Assembly: GCA_900759015.1 (NCBI GenBank)
Contig: CAAEUE010000015.1
Coordinates: forward strand, 62,001 to 126,000
Reading direction: 5' to 3'
From: Clostridia bacterium
GTDB lineage: Bacteria; Bacillota; Clostridia; TANB77; CAG-508
DNA length: 64,000 bases
Shown here: in pieces, positions 51,751 to 60,567 of the stretch
Position numbering within the stretch: the stretch's first letter is position 1
How the letters are laid out: every line of letters begins with the position of its first letter
Position numbers and translations under genes: made by a program
Notes under the pieces: model-generated
What the model saw: only the letters and a program-made list of their open reading frames with translations
Told to the model about the DNA's origin: nothing
The model's database searches: none

Positions 51751-54207
51751 TTAAAATCCTATCCTTCTTGCTTCATTTTTTGCTGTTAATTTTTCTGCGT
51801 TTATATCCTCTTCTGTTATAATCATTAAATTTTCGTCATTTTCTATATTTTCTACATTTCTTGAATGTTCAATTAAAATATCTTGATATATTTGGTTTAT
51901 ATATCTTGCATTTCCAAAATCCTCAACTTTTTTTGATGTCTCTATTATGCCTTCTACTTTCTTTAATGCTTCATCTGTAATTTTTAAATTATTTTTTTCT
52001 ACTAATTGTTTAAAGATATCTATTAATTCTTGGCTCGTATAATCATCAAATTTTATTGTATAACCTATTCTAGATTTTAACCCCGGATTAAATTTTATAA
52101 ATTTCTCCATTTGTTTTTCATATCCTGCAAAAATAACTATTAAATTATCTTTTTGGTCTTCTAATACCTTTAATATTGTTGTCATACAGTCACTTGCAAA
52201 AGAAGCATTAGAACCAGTTTCAACAATAGAATATGCCTCATCTATAAATAAAACTCCTCCAAAAGCTGACTTTAGAACATTATATGTCTTACCAGCAGTT
52301 TGTCCGACATATTCTGCTATAAGGTCTTTTGCTGATACTTCTACAAGTTTATTTTTCTTAGTATATCCTAAATTATATAGGATATCACTAAAAAGTCTTG
52401 CAACAGTTGTTTTCCCAGTTCCTGGATTACCTGTAAATACCATATGAAGATTAAATTTAGAAATATCGATATTGGCTCGTTTATTAAATTTTAATAAACT
52501 TACTAGATTATTAATTTGCTTTTTTATCTTACCTAGTCCTATCATTTCATTTAGTTCTGATAAGATTTGTGGTAAATCTCTTGTATTGTACAAATTAGGA
52601 ATATCCTCTAAACCTAGAACCTTATTTTTATTCTCATCAAAAGTACTATTCTCATTTAATATTATCTTATTAAATAATACTTTAGCATATTCTGTATTTT
52701 TAAGCTCACTACTTCCATAGCTTAATTTTATATAATTGTATATCTTTTCTTTTATTTCTGGAGTCAATTGTTCTGTTAAACTTAATCTTTCTATAACTAT
52801 ATTATAAACTTCATTTATATCCAATTCGTCAATGTTTAATTCTATATTAAATAAATCTTCTGATAAAATTGGATGTTTATCTAATATTCCTTTTATTACC
52901 TCTTTCTTTCCATATATCATTGTTACTACTCTAGAATTATTTTTTAATATTTTTTCTGCTAATAAATTTAATATTATATTTTGATCTTTGTCTGATGCAT
53001 ATATTATATTTTGGAAATCCATAATTCGTATTATTCCATATTTGTATGTAGTTTTTCCATTGCTATAATCAACATACATCTGGTTTATAAGGTTTTTATC
53101 AGAAATAATCTCATTCATTGAATATTCATAATATTTTGTACTATCCTTTAAATATACAAAATACCACATATATTCACCAATTAACTCCGATATATTTGTA
53201 GCCATTTCCCTATCTTCTGTATACATTACAATATTAATAGGTACAAATGGTGTTGCTGTTGTATAGTTATAATTTAATACATAATTAAATAACTTTTTTA
53301 TCTTATTTTTTGTCTCTTTATTGCATGATAATTTTTCTACTTTATCAAGATAAATTTTATTAAAATATTTACCTCTATTACTTATTTTATCTTTGTTTCT
53401 TCTTAATATATAATTTTCTAATTGTTTTATAACATCTATATTTTGAGTTTCTATTAAATATGTAAAATATGCAGCTAATTTATACACGTATTCATAACTT
53501 TGATCAGCATTATTTTCTACATTTTTCTCAAACTCTTCTACATCTAATACTATTTCATTTTCATAATTACCAGAATAATAATCATATATTTTATTTATAT
53601 AATATGTACTACTTTCTAAATTTACTAAGTTTAGTGCATTAAATTTAGCGTATTTAGTTACCTCATTATATTCTTTTAGTTTTATAAATTTGTTTTTTAA
53701 TAGTATTTCTACAAACATTAAAGATACTATATCCATATTATCAAATTTAATTTCTTTAGCATTGTATAATATTTTATTTTCTTCTTCATTTAAAAATATA
53801 TTTATTAATTTTTTGGGATCTATAACAATATTATCTCTTTTTTGAGCTTTCAATATTTCATATAAAAAATTCCTTACTAAATATTTTATACAATATTTTA
53901 ATCCACAATTTTGACATTTGGCCTTTTTCTCTCCAACTTTATCTATAAATACATTCCTTGCAATATTTAAATTTATTCTATAATTACAATTCATTAAATA
54001 TTCCAGATAATTATAATCTGAAGGTATACAACTTTTTATTACTGCATATCTAACTTGATTATTATTTAACTCTGTCTCTGTTTGTTGGTACATTTCTACC
54101 AAATTAAATTTTAAATACATTAAAATTATTTTTAGTGTAGGTTTATCTAAGTTTTTGTACAGTTCAAATTCTTTACTGTTTGCTAGTTTTTCCATATATT
54201 CGTCCAT
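51751..54207 (-). CDS. CbbX/SpoVK-like AAA+ ATPase with long N-terminal region
   Basis: 818 residues. The C-terminal third has FTGNPGTGKTTVARLF (Walker A), VGQTAGKT, GGVLFIDEAYSI (Walker B), IFAGYEKQMEKF and NPGLKSRIGYTI, as in CbbX/SpoVK. The N-terminal 540 residues are helical, with a CQNCGLKYC cysteine pair and a second weak ATPase-like part without a P-loop. Start at MDEYMEKL after AAGGAGTGATAAT; a 87-codon extension has no ribosome site and crosses the promoter. Likely remodels a protein complex, perhaps in sporulation. Confidence 0.85.
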   Translation of the reverse strand: MDEYMEKLANSKEFELYKNLDKPTLKIILMYLKFNLVEMYQQTETELNNNQVRYAVIKSCIPSDYNYLEYLMNCNYRINLNIARNVFIDKVGEKKAKCQNCGLKYCIKYLVRNFLYEILKAQKRDNIVIDPKKLINIFLNEEENKILYNAKEIKFDNMDIVSLMFVEILLKNKFIKLKEYNEVTKYAKFNALNLVNLESSTYYINKIYDYYSGNYENEIVLDVEEFEKNVENNADQSYEYVYKLAAYFTYLIETQNIDVIKQLENYILRRNKDKISNRGKYFNKIYLDKVEKLSCNKETKNKIKKLFNYVLNYNYTTATPFVPINIVMYTEDREMATNISELIGEYMWYFVYLKDSTKYYEYSMNEIISDKNLINQMYVDYSNGKTTYKYGIIRIMDFQNIIYASDKDQNIILNLLAEKILKNNSRVVTMIYGKKEVIKGILDKHPILSEDLFNIELNIDELDINEVYNIVIERLSLTEQLTPEIKEKIYNYIKLSYGSSELKNTEYAKVLFNKIILNENSTFDENKNKVLGLEDIPNLYNTRDLPQILSELNEMIGLGKIKKQINNLVSLLKFNKRANIDISKFNLHMVFTGNPGTGKTTVARLFSDILYNLGYTKKNKLVEVSAKDLIAEYVGQTAGKTYNVLKSAFGGVLFIDEAYSIVETGSNASFASDCMTTILKVLEDQKDNLIVIFAGYEKQMEKFIKFNPGLKSRIGYTIKFDDYTSQELIDIFKQLVEKNNLKITDEALKKVEGIIETSKKVEDFGNARYINQIYQDILIEHSRNVENIENDENLMIITEEDINAEKLTAKNEARRIGF

Positions 54208-54226
54208 ATTATCACTCCTTAACTTT

Positions 54227-54255
54227 AAGATATATTTAAGATTTAATATTGTCAA
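54227..54255 (-). promoter_or_regulatory. Promoter of the AAA+ gene
   Basis: Minus strand TTGACA, 17 bases, TATCTT, 20 bases before the ATG. Confidence 0.65.
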
Positions 54256-54367
54256 TATTTTTTTAATTTTTTTTCGTTTTGTATAGACTTTTTTTATGTT
54301 TTTGTGTATGATTATTACATATAAAATAGATAATATAAACAAGGGACATTTTAGGAGGGTTAAACAT

Positions 54368-54652
54368 ATGATAAAAAAATTTTTATTAATAATACCATTA
54401 ATAATTTTAAGTTTATTTTTTGTAAATTTGGCACCTGTTTTTGCAACAGATGATATAAACATGAACATTACAGAAAACGAAACATCTAATACTACAGTTT
54501 CAGCATCTACTTATACACCACCTACAACTTATACATCTAATTCATCTTCTAGCGGTTTAGATATTTCTAATATATTAAATATTTTATTAATTGTAATTGG
54601 AATTTTACTTATATTATTAAGTATTGCTATATTAATTAGATTAAAACATTAA
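54368..54652 (+). CDS. Small exported Ser/Thr-rich membrane protein
   Basis: 94 residues: a signal peptide with likely cleavage after PVFA, a 45-residue Thr/Ser-rich spacer and a C-terminal transmembrane helix (about 68-90) with basic end. No LPxTG. Divergent from the AAA+ gene. Start after AGGAGGGTTAAACAT. A surface stalk or sensor; function unknown. Confidence 0.7.
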   Translation: MIKKFLLIIPLIILSLFFVNLAPVFATDDINMNITENETSNTTVSASTYTPPTTYTSNSSSSGLDISNILNILLIVIGILLILLSIAILIRLKH

Positions 54653-54660
54653 TTTTATTA

Positions 54661-54692
54661 CCAATCTTTAGATAGATTGGTTTATTTTTTTT
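54661..54692 (+). terminator. Terminator of the 54368 gene
   Basis: CCAATCT and AGATTGG stem followed by TTTATTTTTTTT. Confidence 0.85.
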
Positions 54693-54726
54693 GCATATTT
54701 TTAATTAAATTTCTAAAAATAATATT

Positions 54727-54797
54727 GAGGTATTTTTATTATTTGTAAATGTAATTAATTTTATGAATATTATTTACAAATAATATCCTCAAACTTT
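54727..54797. promoter_or_regulatory. Long inverted repeat before the 54813 gene
   Basis: TTGAGG...ATTATTTGTAAAT on the left pairs with ATTTACAAATAAT...CCTCAA on the right. The structure lies directly before the ribosome site AGCAGGAGG and could be a 5' UTR fold or a regulator site. Confidence 0.55.
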
Positions 54798-54812
54798 AGC
54801 AGGAGGTAAATT

Positions 54813-55247
54813 ATGGCTAATATAGCTAAAAAGATTTCTTTTATTATATTTTCTGCTGTAATCGTATTTTTTATAACTGGTAATTCTTTTGCTAATAATG
54901 ATATGCTTCATAAAGCTGCAGAATCTACCAAAAATGGTGTTGGACATACAGAAAATGTTATGCAAGATGCATCAAATGCTGTTCAAAATACTTCTAATTC
55001 AATAAAAGACATGTCTAGTAATGTAGTTACAAAAACTCAAGAGCAAACCAAAGATTTTGTAAATGATGTTGGTGATGCTGCTACAAATATGAAAGATGGT
55101 GCATATAATGCTACTAGAACCGCAACTACAGCTGCCACATCAGCTTTTTCTAATGGTACAGTTTGGTCTTGGATAATAGTTGTAGCTGTCGTATTAGGAA
55201 TTGCATTTCTTATATGGTATTTAGTTAAAAGAAATCATAATGAATAA
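54813..55247 (+). CDS. Exported low-complexity helical protein with C-terminal anchor
   Basis: 144 residues: a signal peptide ending at SFA, about 80 residues of amphipathic helix rich in Asn, Thr, Ala, Asp (MQDASNAVQNTSNSIKDMSS), and a C-terminal membrane helix (VWSWIIVVAVVLGIAFLIW). Resembles LEA- or YtxH-like stress proteins in composition only. Function unknown. Confidence 0.72.
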   Translation: MANIAKKISFIIFSAVIVFFITGNSFANNDMLHKAAESTKNGVGHTENVMQDASNAVQNTSNSIKDMSSNVVTKTQEQTKDFVNDVGDAATNMKDGAYNATRTATTAATSAFSNGTVWSWIIVVAVVLGIAFLIWYLVKRNHNE

Positions 55248-55262
55248 TTTTCACATTAATAT

Positions 55263-55297
55263 AAGCTGCTACTCTTTTGTGGCAGCTTAATCTTTTA
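55263..55297 (+). terminator. Terminator of the 54813 gene
   Basis: AAGCTGC/GCAGCTT stem followed by AATCTTTT. Confidence 0.7.
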
Positions 55298-55358
55298 CTT
55301 TTCATATATTCATGCTATAATGCAATTATTAATTAACACAATAAGCGAGGTAAAATTT

Positions 55359-55814
55359 ATGAATACGAAATTAATTGCTAAAAACCCTACAGCCAAACAT
55401 AATTATGAAATCTTAGATACTTATGAAACTGGTATTGTTCTTTCAGGTACAGAAATTAAATCTATAAGATTAGGTAAAGTAAATTTAAAAGATAGCTATG
55501 CTAGTATTTCTAATGGTGAATGCTATGTATATAATTTACATATTAGCCCTTATGAGCATGGAAATATATATAATAAAGATCCTTTAAGACCCAAAAAACT
55601 ATTATTACATAAAAAAGAAATTCTAAAATTATACGGATTGTTAAAGCAGAAAGGTTATGCTTTAATACCATTAAATATTTATTTCAAAGGCAGTTTTGTA
55701 AAATTAGAACTAGGTTTAGCTAAAGGTAAAAAGTTATATGATAAAAGAGAAGATTTAAAAAAGAAAGATGCTAATAAACAAATTATGAAGAATTTACGTG
55801 AAAAAAATTTATAA
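55359..55814 (+). CDS. smpB: SsrA-binding protein SmpB
   Basis: 151 residues with the SmpB beta-barrel and tail: AKHNYEILDTYETGIVLSGTEIKSIR, HISPYEHGN, PKKLLLHKKEI and a basic C-terminus. Binds tmRNA for trans-translation. Start at MNTKLIAKN after GAGGTAAAATTT. I looked for tmRNA in the next 300 bases and did not see it. Confidence 0.97.
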   Translation: MNTKLIAKNPTAKHNYEILDTYETGIVLSGTEIKSIRLGKVNLKDSYASISNGECYVYNLHISPYEHGNIYNKDPLRPKKLLLHKKEILKLYGLLKQKGYALIPLNIYFKGSFVKLELGLAKGKKLYDKREDLKKKDANKQIMKNLREKNL

Positions 55815-55818
55815 TATT

Positions 55819-55860
55819 TAAAAGACATTACCTAATGGCAATGTCTTTTATTGTTATTTT
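55819..55860 (+). terminator. Terminator of smpB
   Basis: AAAAGACATT and AATGTCTTTT stem followed by ATTGTTATTTTT. Confidence 0.8.
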
Positions 55861-55874
55861 TTATTAATGTTCAT

Positions 55875-56036
55875 CTATTGTTTTTTGTAGCTTACACACA
55901 TTGTTTCTTTTTCGTTTCCTGTATTTACATTTGTATTTGGCATAATGTTTATTGCCTTTAGTTTACATTCTTGTACTGTTATATCATTATATTTACAACT
56001 TCCAACTGAGCAATGGATTTTTTGATTACTTTCCAT
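55875..56036 (-). CDS. DUF1540 small cysteine protein
   Basis: 53 residues. CSVGSCKYNDITVQECKLKA followed by a late Cys (TMCVSYKK) gives the spaced cysteines of DUF1540 proteins, which are probably metal-binding. Ribosome site GGAGGTAGAATGAT precedes the ATG at 56036. Convergent with smpB, divergent from the peroxiredoxin. Function unknown. Confidence 0.82.
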   Translation of the reverse strand: MESNQKIHCSVGSCKYNDITVQECKLKAINIMPNTNVNTGNEKETMCVSYKKQ

Positions 56037-56166
56037 ATCATTCTACCTCCCTATTTTTATTATTTACGTTTAAATTCTTTTTATTCTTTTCTATTTTTAT
56101 CCTTGTAACTTCTAAAGAATTTTTTTCATATATTATAATAAAAAATTTTTAAAGGAGTTTAATTTT

Positions 56167-56853
56167 ATGGATTATGAAATAATGATGAATAATAATTTAA
56201 AAATCGGTATGGAAGCTCCAGATTTTGATGCTGTTTCTACAATGGGAGACATTTCTCTTTCTAATTATAAAGGTAAATGGGTAGTATTTTTTTCACATCC
56301 AAGCGATTTTTCATCTGTATGTACAACCGAGATAATTGGCTTTGCTAAGGCTGATACATATTTTAAAAAAATTAATACAGAACTTATTGGCATTAGTGTT
56401 GATAGTTTAAATTCTCATCTCGCTTGGCTTTATGATATTTATTTAAAAACAGGTCTTATTATAAATTTTCCTATAATTGCAGATCAAAATGGAGTTATCT
56501 CCAGAAAATATGGAATGATTTCTAATGATGTAAGCTCTACAGAAACTGTTAGAAATATATTTATTATTGATGACAAAGGAATTATAAGAAGTATTTTTGT
56601 CTATCCTATGAATATCGGTAGATATATCCCAGAAATATTAAGAACTGTAACAGCATTACAATATGCTGATAAAAATAATTGTATGACCCCTGCCAACTGG
56701 GTTCCAGGGAATCCTATGATTGTTCCACCTCCTAAAACATTTAATGCTTTGCGTGAAAGGAATGAAAACATTACTAAAAATAGAAATGGTATGTCTTGGT
56801 ATTTAAGTTTTAAAAATGTTGATAATACTCCAAAATTGGATAAAGGTAAATAA
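56167..56853 (+). CDS. Peroxiredoxin (Prx6/AhpC-TSA family)
   Basis: 228 residues: EAPDFDAVSTMGDISLSNYKGKWVVFFSHPSDFSSVCTTE with the peroxidatic Cys in the DFSSVCTTE loop (usual form DFTPVCTTE), SVDSLNSHLAW and the C-terminal NWVPGNPMIVPPP of the Prx6 group. Reduces hydroperoxides. Ribosome site AAAGGAGTTTAATTTT. Followed by a dispersed repeat. Confidence 0.94.
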   Translation: MDYEIMMNNNLKIGMEAPDFDAVSTMGDISLSNYKGKWVVFFSHPSDFSSVCTTEIIGFAKADTYFKKINTELIGISVDSLNSHLAWLYDIYLKTGLIINFPIIADQNGVISRKYGMISNDVSSTETVRNIFIIDDKGIIRSIFVYPMNIGRYIPEILRTVTALQYADKNNCMTPANWVPGNPMIVPPPKTFNALRERNENITKNRNGMSWYLSFKNVDNTPKLDKGK

Positions 56854-56860
56854 TTAAAAT

Positions 56861-56912
56861 AGGGATTTGTGAACGTGCCCAGGGATTTAGGGACGTTCCT
56901 TGAAATCCCTAT
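56861..56912. repeat. Double GGGATTT/GGACGTTCC repeat between convergent genes
   Basis: AGGGATTTGTGAACGTGCCC followed by AGGGATTTAGGGACGTTCC and TTGAAATCCCT, between the peroxiredoxin and AAA genes, both of which end here. Confidence 0.88.
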
Positions 56913-56918
56913 TTATAG

Positions 56919-57749
56919 TTATTTATTTTCAAAATTATTTTTATTTTCCTTAAAGAAATTATAATAAATCTGCATATTTTCTAGTTCGTACCATTTCTTT
57001 TCTGCAACAGGAGTTTCATCTAAATTGTATATCTTAGCATTTGGAATCGCTAGTAAAAATGGAGAATGTGTTGCTATTATAAATTGACATTTAAAGAATC
57101 TACTCAATTCATTTATTAGCTGTACTAGTTCTAACTGAAATTTAGGTGATAAACTATTTTCTGGCTCATCAAGTAAATATAAACGATTTTCTTGCAACTC
57201 TTTATCAAAAAAATCTAAAGCTGTCTGTCCATTAGAAAATTCCCTTGAATTTTCTTCAATTCTACTTTTTATAAATTTACTTTGCGTCTTTTTTCTCGTT
57301 TCGACTGAAAGGCTTAAATTTTCTAGTGAAGTATAGTTAATTGGATTATATTTATATTGAAGATATTGCTTTTTTAAATCCTCTCTTGCACTATTCTTTT
57401 CCTGATTTTCTTTACGTTTAGATAATATATTTTTAAAAATATCTTCACTGCAAATTATTTTACTATCTAAAGGAATATTATTCTGAACATAATATTTACA
57501 TTCATTTATATACATATCAAAATATTCAGATTTCACTATATCATTTTTCCTTTTAATTATCTTGCTAGATTTATTAATTGTTTCTGTTATGATATTTAAT
57601 AAAGTAGATTTTCCCGAGCCATTATCACCATAAAAAATTGTAGTTGTATCAAACTTAATATCGTAAAACCTTTTTTCTAAAAATAAGTGAAACGGATATC
57701 CGCTATAATCCTCTTTTTCTGGTAATTCAAATTCTTTTAAATAAATCAA
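56919..57749 (-). CDS. AAA family ATPase (RecF/ABC-like)
   Basis: 276 residues: Walker A IFYGDNGSGKSTLL, EFSNGQTALDFF signature-like loop, Walker B RLYLLDEPENSLS, and IIATHSPFLLAIP. A compact soluble ABC-type ATPase of the COG3910 kind. No partner nuclease is evident. Function unknown; it could be a defence or repair component. Confidence 0.85.
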   Translation of the reverse strand: MIYLKEFELPEKEDYSGYPFHLFLEKRFYDIKFDTTTIFYGDNGSGKSTLLNIITETINKSSKIIKRKNDIVKSEYFDMYINECKYYVQNNIPLDSKIICSEDIFKNILSKRKENQEKNSAREDLKKQYLQYKYNPINYTSLENLSLSVETRKKTQSKFIKSRIEENSREFSNGQTALDFFDKELQENRLYLLDEPENSLSPKFQLELVQLINELSRFFKCQFIIATHSPFLLAIPNAKIYNLDETPVAEKKWYELENMQIYYNFFKENKNNFENK

Positions 57750-57795
57750 TTTTTATATTCCCCCTGCTTCGCATTATATAAATAAAATTGGTTGC

Positions 57796-58110
57796 TTAAT
57801 TTATTAAAATATTTACAATATCACAAATATTTATATTGTATTCTTTATTAATTTGAATTTTCTTTTTAATATAATCAATTCTTGTTACTCTTCCTTTAAT
57901 TTCGCTATATTTTCCATTTTTATAAAATGTTATTTTAACATAACACCCATTTTCAAGCTGATTAAATTTATTGTTTAAATCATTTAAACTATCTTCGGCT
58001 AAATCTCTTTTTTCTTCATACTCTATTTCTTTTTCTCTTAGCGCTTCTTGCAATCCTTTTAATGCATCAAATGGAAGAAATTGTTTTGCTCTTGCTACTC
58101 TATTCACCAC
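57796..58110 (-). CDS. YolD-like protein
   Basis: 104 residues. RAKQFLPFDALKGLQEALREKE followed by a beta domain ending KKKIQINKEYNINICDIVNI matches YolD-like proteins, which usually accompany Y-family polymerases. It overlaps the polymerase gene by 11 bases. Confidence 0.85.
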   Translation of the reverse strand: MVNRVARAKQFLPFDALKGLQEALREKEIEYEEKRDLAEDSLNDLNNKFNQLENGCYVKITFYKNGKYSEIKGRVTRIDYIKKKIQINKEYNINICDIVNILIN

Positions 58111-59359
58111 TATTATGACCTCCTATCAACTTATTTCTTATGATTGTTGTTGCACCATCTTCCAAGTCCATTCCTCTTATAATTGCGTTTTTTCCCATTC
58201 TATTTTTTATACTGCACATTGCAAGTTCTAGTTTTCTTTCTTCATCCATTCTTTCTTGATCTATAAATAAACTTAATTGCACACTTTCTGCTTCAATTAC
58301 ATTGGCAAAATTTACGCCTATTCTTCTAATTGGAATATCTTTATTTGTAGTTTTATCATATATTTCTAAAAACGCTTTTAAAAGCTCTGAATATATATTT
58401 GTATAATTGGTTAATTTTCTAGTTCCACCTGTCGCTTTTGTAATATTTTTTGAATATCCTATATAAAGCCCTATAGTATCAGTTACTAAATTACTTTCTA
58501 TAAGTCTTAAACTTCCTAGTTCAACCATTTCTTTTAATACCAGTCTTGCTTTTATAAATGAATAATCTTCAAATAGAACTTGACTATTAGTTATAGAATT
58601 TGTTTTAGGTTTATATGCTTTTATCTCTGCAATAGTGCAACTCTCTTTTCCCCAAGAATGGTCTATTAAATATTCTGCATTTATTCCAAATTCTTTATAT
58701 AGCCTTTTTTGAGTAGTATGAGCAACATCATACATATCAAAGATTCCCATTTTATTTAATCTTCTTTCTATTCCTTTTCCTATTTGCCAAAAATCTGAAA
58801 GTGGTTTATGATGCCATAATTCTTTTTTATATTTTTCTTCATCTAAATATCCTATATTATTTGGATTGTGTTTTGCAGTGATATCAAGTGCAATTTTAGC
58901 TAGATACATATTTGTTCCAATTCCGGCTGTAGCTGTTATACCATAAGTTTTAAATATATCTTTTATTATTTTTTTTGCAAGTTCTATTGGATTTAATTTG
59001 TATAATTTTAAATATTTTGTGACATCCATAAAAGCTTCATCTATTGAATATACATGTATATCTTCTTTTGCAAAATATTTTAAGTAAATAGCATATATAT
59101 TTGCTGAATATTCTATATATTTCTTCATTCTTGGAGTTGCTACTATATACTTAATCGTTGGTGGAATTTCAAAAATTCTACATCTATTTTTTACTCCTAA
59201 CATTTTCATTTTTGGAGATATTGCTAAACAAATTGTTCCTTTTCCCCTTTCTGGATCTGCTACTACCAAATTTGTATTAAATGGATCTAATCCCCTTTCT
59301 ACACACTCAACAGAAGCATAAAAAGTTTTTAAATCTATACATAAGTAATATTTCTGCAT
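58100..59359 (-). CDS. Y-family DNA polymerase (DinB/UmuC-like)
   Basis: 419 residues. YYLCIDLKTFYASVECVERGLDP, YSIDEAFMDVTKYLK (catalytic SIDE), TATAGIGTNMYLAKIALD and RLNKMGIF give the palm, fingers and thumb of a translesion polymerase. Together with the YolD-like partner it resembles the Bacillus UvrX/YqjW class. Start at MQKYYLC after GGAGTGTGAAAATT. Usually SOS induced; I found no clear LexA box. Confidence 0.92.
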   Translation of the reverse strand: MQKYYLCIDLKTFYASVECVERGLDPFNTNLVVADPERGKGTICLAISPKMKMLGVKNRCRIFEIPPTIKYIVATPRMKKYIEYSANIYAIYLKYFAKEDIHVYSIDEAFMDVTKYLKLYKLNPIELAKKIIKDIFKTYGITATAGIGTNMYLAKIALDITAKHNPNNIGYLDEEKYKKELWHHKPLSDFWQIGKGIERRLNKMGIFDMYDVAHTTQKRLYKEFGINAEYLIDHSWGKESCTIAEIKAYKPKTNSITNSQVLFEDYSFIKARLVLKEMVELGSLRLIESNLVTDTIGLYIGYSKNITKATGGTRKLTNYTNIYSELLKAFLEIYDKTTNKDIPIRRIGVNFANVIEAESVQLSLFIDQERMDEERKLELAMCSIKNRMGKNAIIRGMDLEDGATTIIRNKLIGGHNSGE

Positions 59360-59483
59360 AATTTTCACACTCCAAATTATCACTATAAACTTATTATAGC
59401 ATCGTTTGGTTTTATTGTAAACATTTGTTTGTGTTTTATGGTTAAGAAAAATCTACCATATTTGTTATAATTTGGTAAATTTT

Positions 59484-59560
59484 TAGCCAACTAGATAAAA
59501 TCTAGTTGGCTATATTTTACTTATTTATAATAGGAAAAAAGGAACGTCCCAAAATCCCTA
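59484..59560. repeat. Composite hairpin plus GGACGTTCC repeat at the fba end
   Basis: TAGCCAACTAGA/TCTAGTTGGCTA stem (59484-59512), then TATTTTACTTATTTATAAT and the repeat unit AGGAAAAAAGGAACGTCCCA with AAATCCCTA. Its last CTA is the fba stop. Same composite as at 77-150. Confidence 0.85.
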
Positions 59561-60487
59561 TGCTTTATTGCTTGATCCAAATACATCTCTTATTTTATGA
59601 GCAACTGTTTCTTCTATTAAATCTCTTCCTTTACCCATATATTTTCTTGGATCAAATACACTTGGATTTTCTACAAAAGTTTCTCTTATTCCTGCTGTCA
59701 TTGCTAATCTTAAGTCTGTATCTACATTTATTTTTGATACTCCAGATATACTTGCTTCGTGTAATATTTCGTCTGGAACTCCTTTTGCTCCTGGTAAATC
59801 TGCTCCATATTTATTGCAGATTTCTACTAGTTCTGGAATAACTGTTGATGCGCCATGTAATACTATTGGTGTATTTGGTATTTTTTCTTTGATTTTTGCT
59901 AAAATATCAAATCTTAATTTTGCTTCACCTTTAAATTTATATGCTCCATGGCTTGTTCCAATTGCTATTGCTAAAGAATCACATCCTGTTCTTTCTACAA
60001 ATTCTTTTGCTTCGTCTGGATCTGTATACATAGCATCTTCTGCTGAAACATTAACATCATCTTCTATTCCTGCAAGTTTTCCAAGTTCAGCTTCTACTAC
60101 TACACCATGTGCATGTGCATAATCTACAACTTCTTTTGTTAGTTTTACATTTGTCTCAAAATCATATTTTGAACCATCAAACATAACTGATGTATAACCA
60201 TTATCTACACACATTTTACATGTTTCGAAATCTGGACCATGATCTAAATGTAAAGCTACTGGAATATCATGTTCTTCTAAACCTGCTTCTATCATCTTCT
60301 TTAAATATGGTACTCTTGCATATTTTATAGCACTTGCTGAAGTTTGTAATATAACTGGTGAGTTTTCTTTAGCTGCTGCATCCATTATTGCTTGTACAAA
60401 CTCCATATTATTAATATTAAATGCACCGATTGCAAATTTCTCCTTCATAGATTTTTCAAACATATCCTTTGTTGTTACAAATGGCAT
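59558..60487 (-). CDS. fba: Class II fructose-bisphosphate aldolase
   Basis: 309 residues. Zinc and catalytic motifs: VALHLDHGPDFE, TSVMFDGSKYDFETNV, EAELGKLAGIEDD, IGTSHGAYKF, VLHGASTV and ISKINVDTDLR-like VSKINVDTDLR. Cleaves fructose-1,6-bisphosphate in glycolysis. Stop codon supplied by a repeat. Promoter not evident by eye. Confidence 0.96.
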   Translation of the reverse strand: MPFVTTKDMFEKSMKEKFAIGAFNINNMEFVQAIMDAAAKENSPVILQTSASAIKYARVPYLKKMIEAGLEEHDIPVALHLDHGPDFETCKMCVDNGYTSVMFDGSKYDFETNVKLTKEVVDYAHAHGVVVEAELGKLAGIEDDVNVSAEDAMYTDPDEAKEFVERTGCDSLAIAIGTSHGAYKFKGEAKLRFDILAKIKEKIPNTPIVLHGASTVIPELVEICNKYGADLPGAKGVPDEILHEASISGVSKINVDTDLRLAMTAGIRETFVENPSVFDPRKYMGKGRDLIEETVAHKIRDVFGSSNKA

Positions 60488-60567
60488 AAAAAATCACCTT
60501 CCTTAAATTCATTTTCTCCCTTATTTTATTTCTTATTCTTTAGAATGTCAATTAAAACATTATCTAA

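Noticed and set aside
54208..54468. 87-codon N-terminal extension of the AAA+ gene with hydrophobic residues
   Set aside because: It crosses the TTGACA/TATCTT promoter and overlaps the divergent gene. The ATG at 54207 has a good ribosome site.
55815..56150. tmRNA (ssrA) next to smpB
   Set aside because: No tRNA-Ala-like ends or tag frame could be seen. The region holds a terminator and a DUF1540 gene.
28..59560. GGGATTT repeats as a CRISPR array
   Set aside because: The copies are dispersed over nearly 60 kb without regular spacers, and no cas genes are present.
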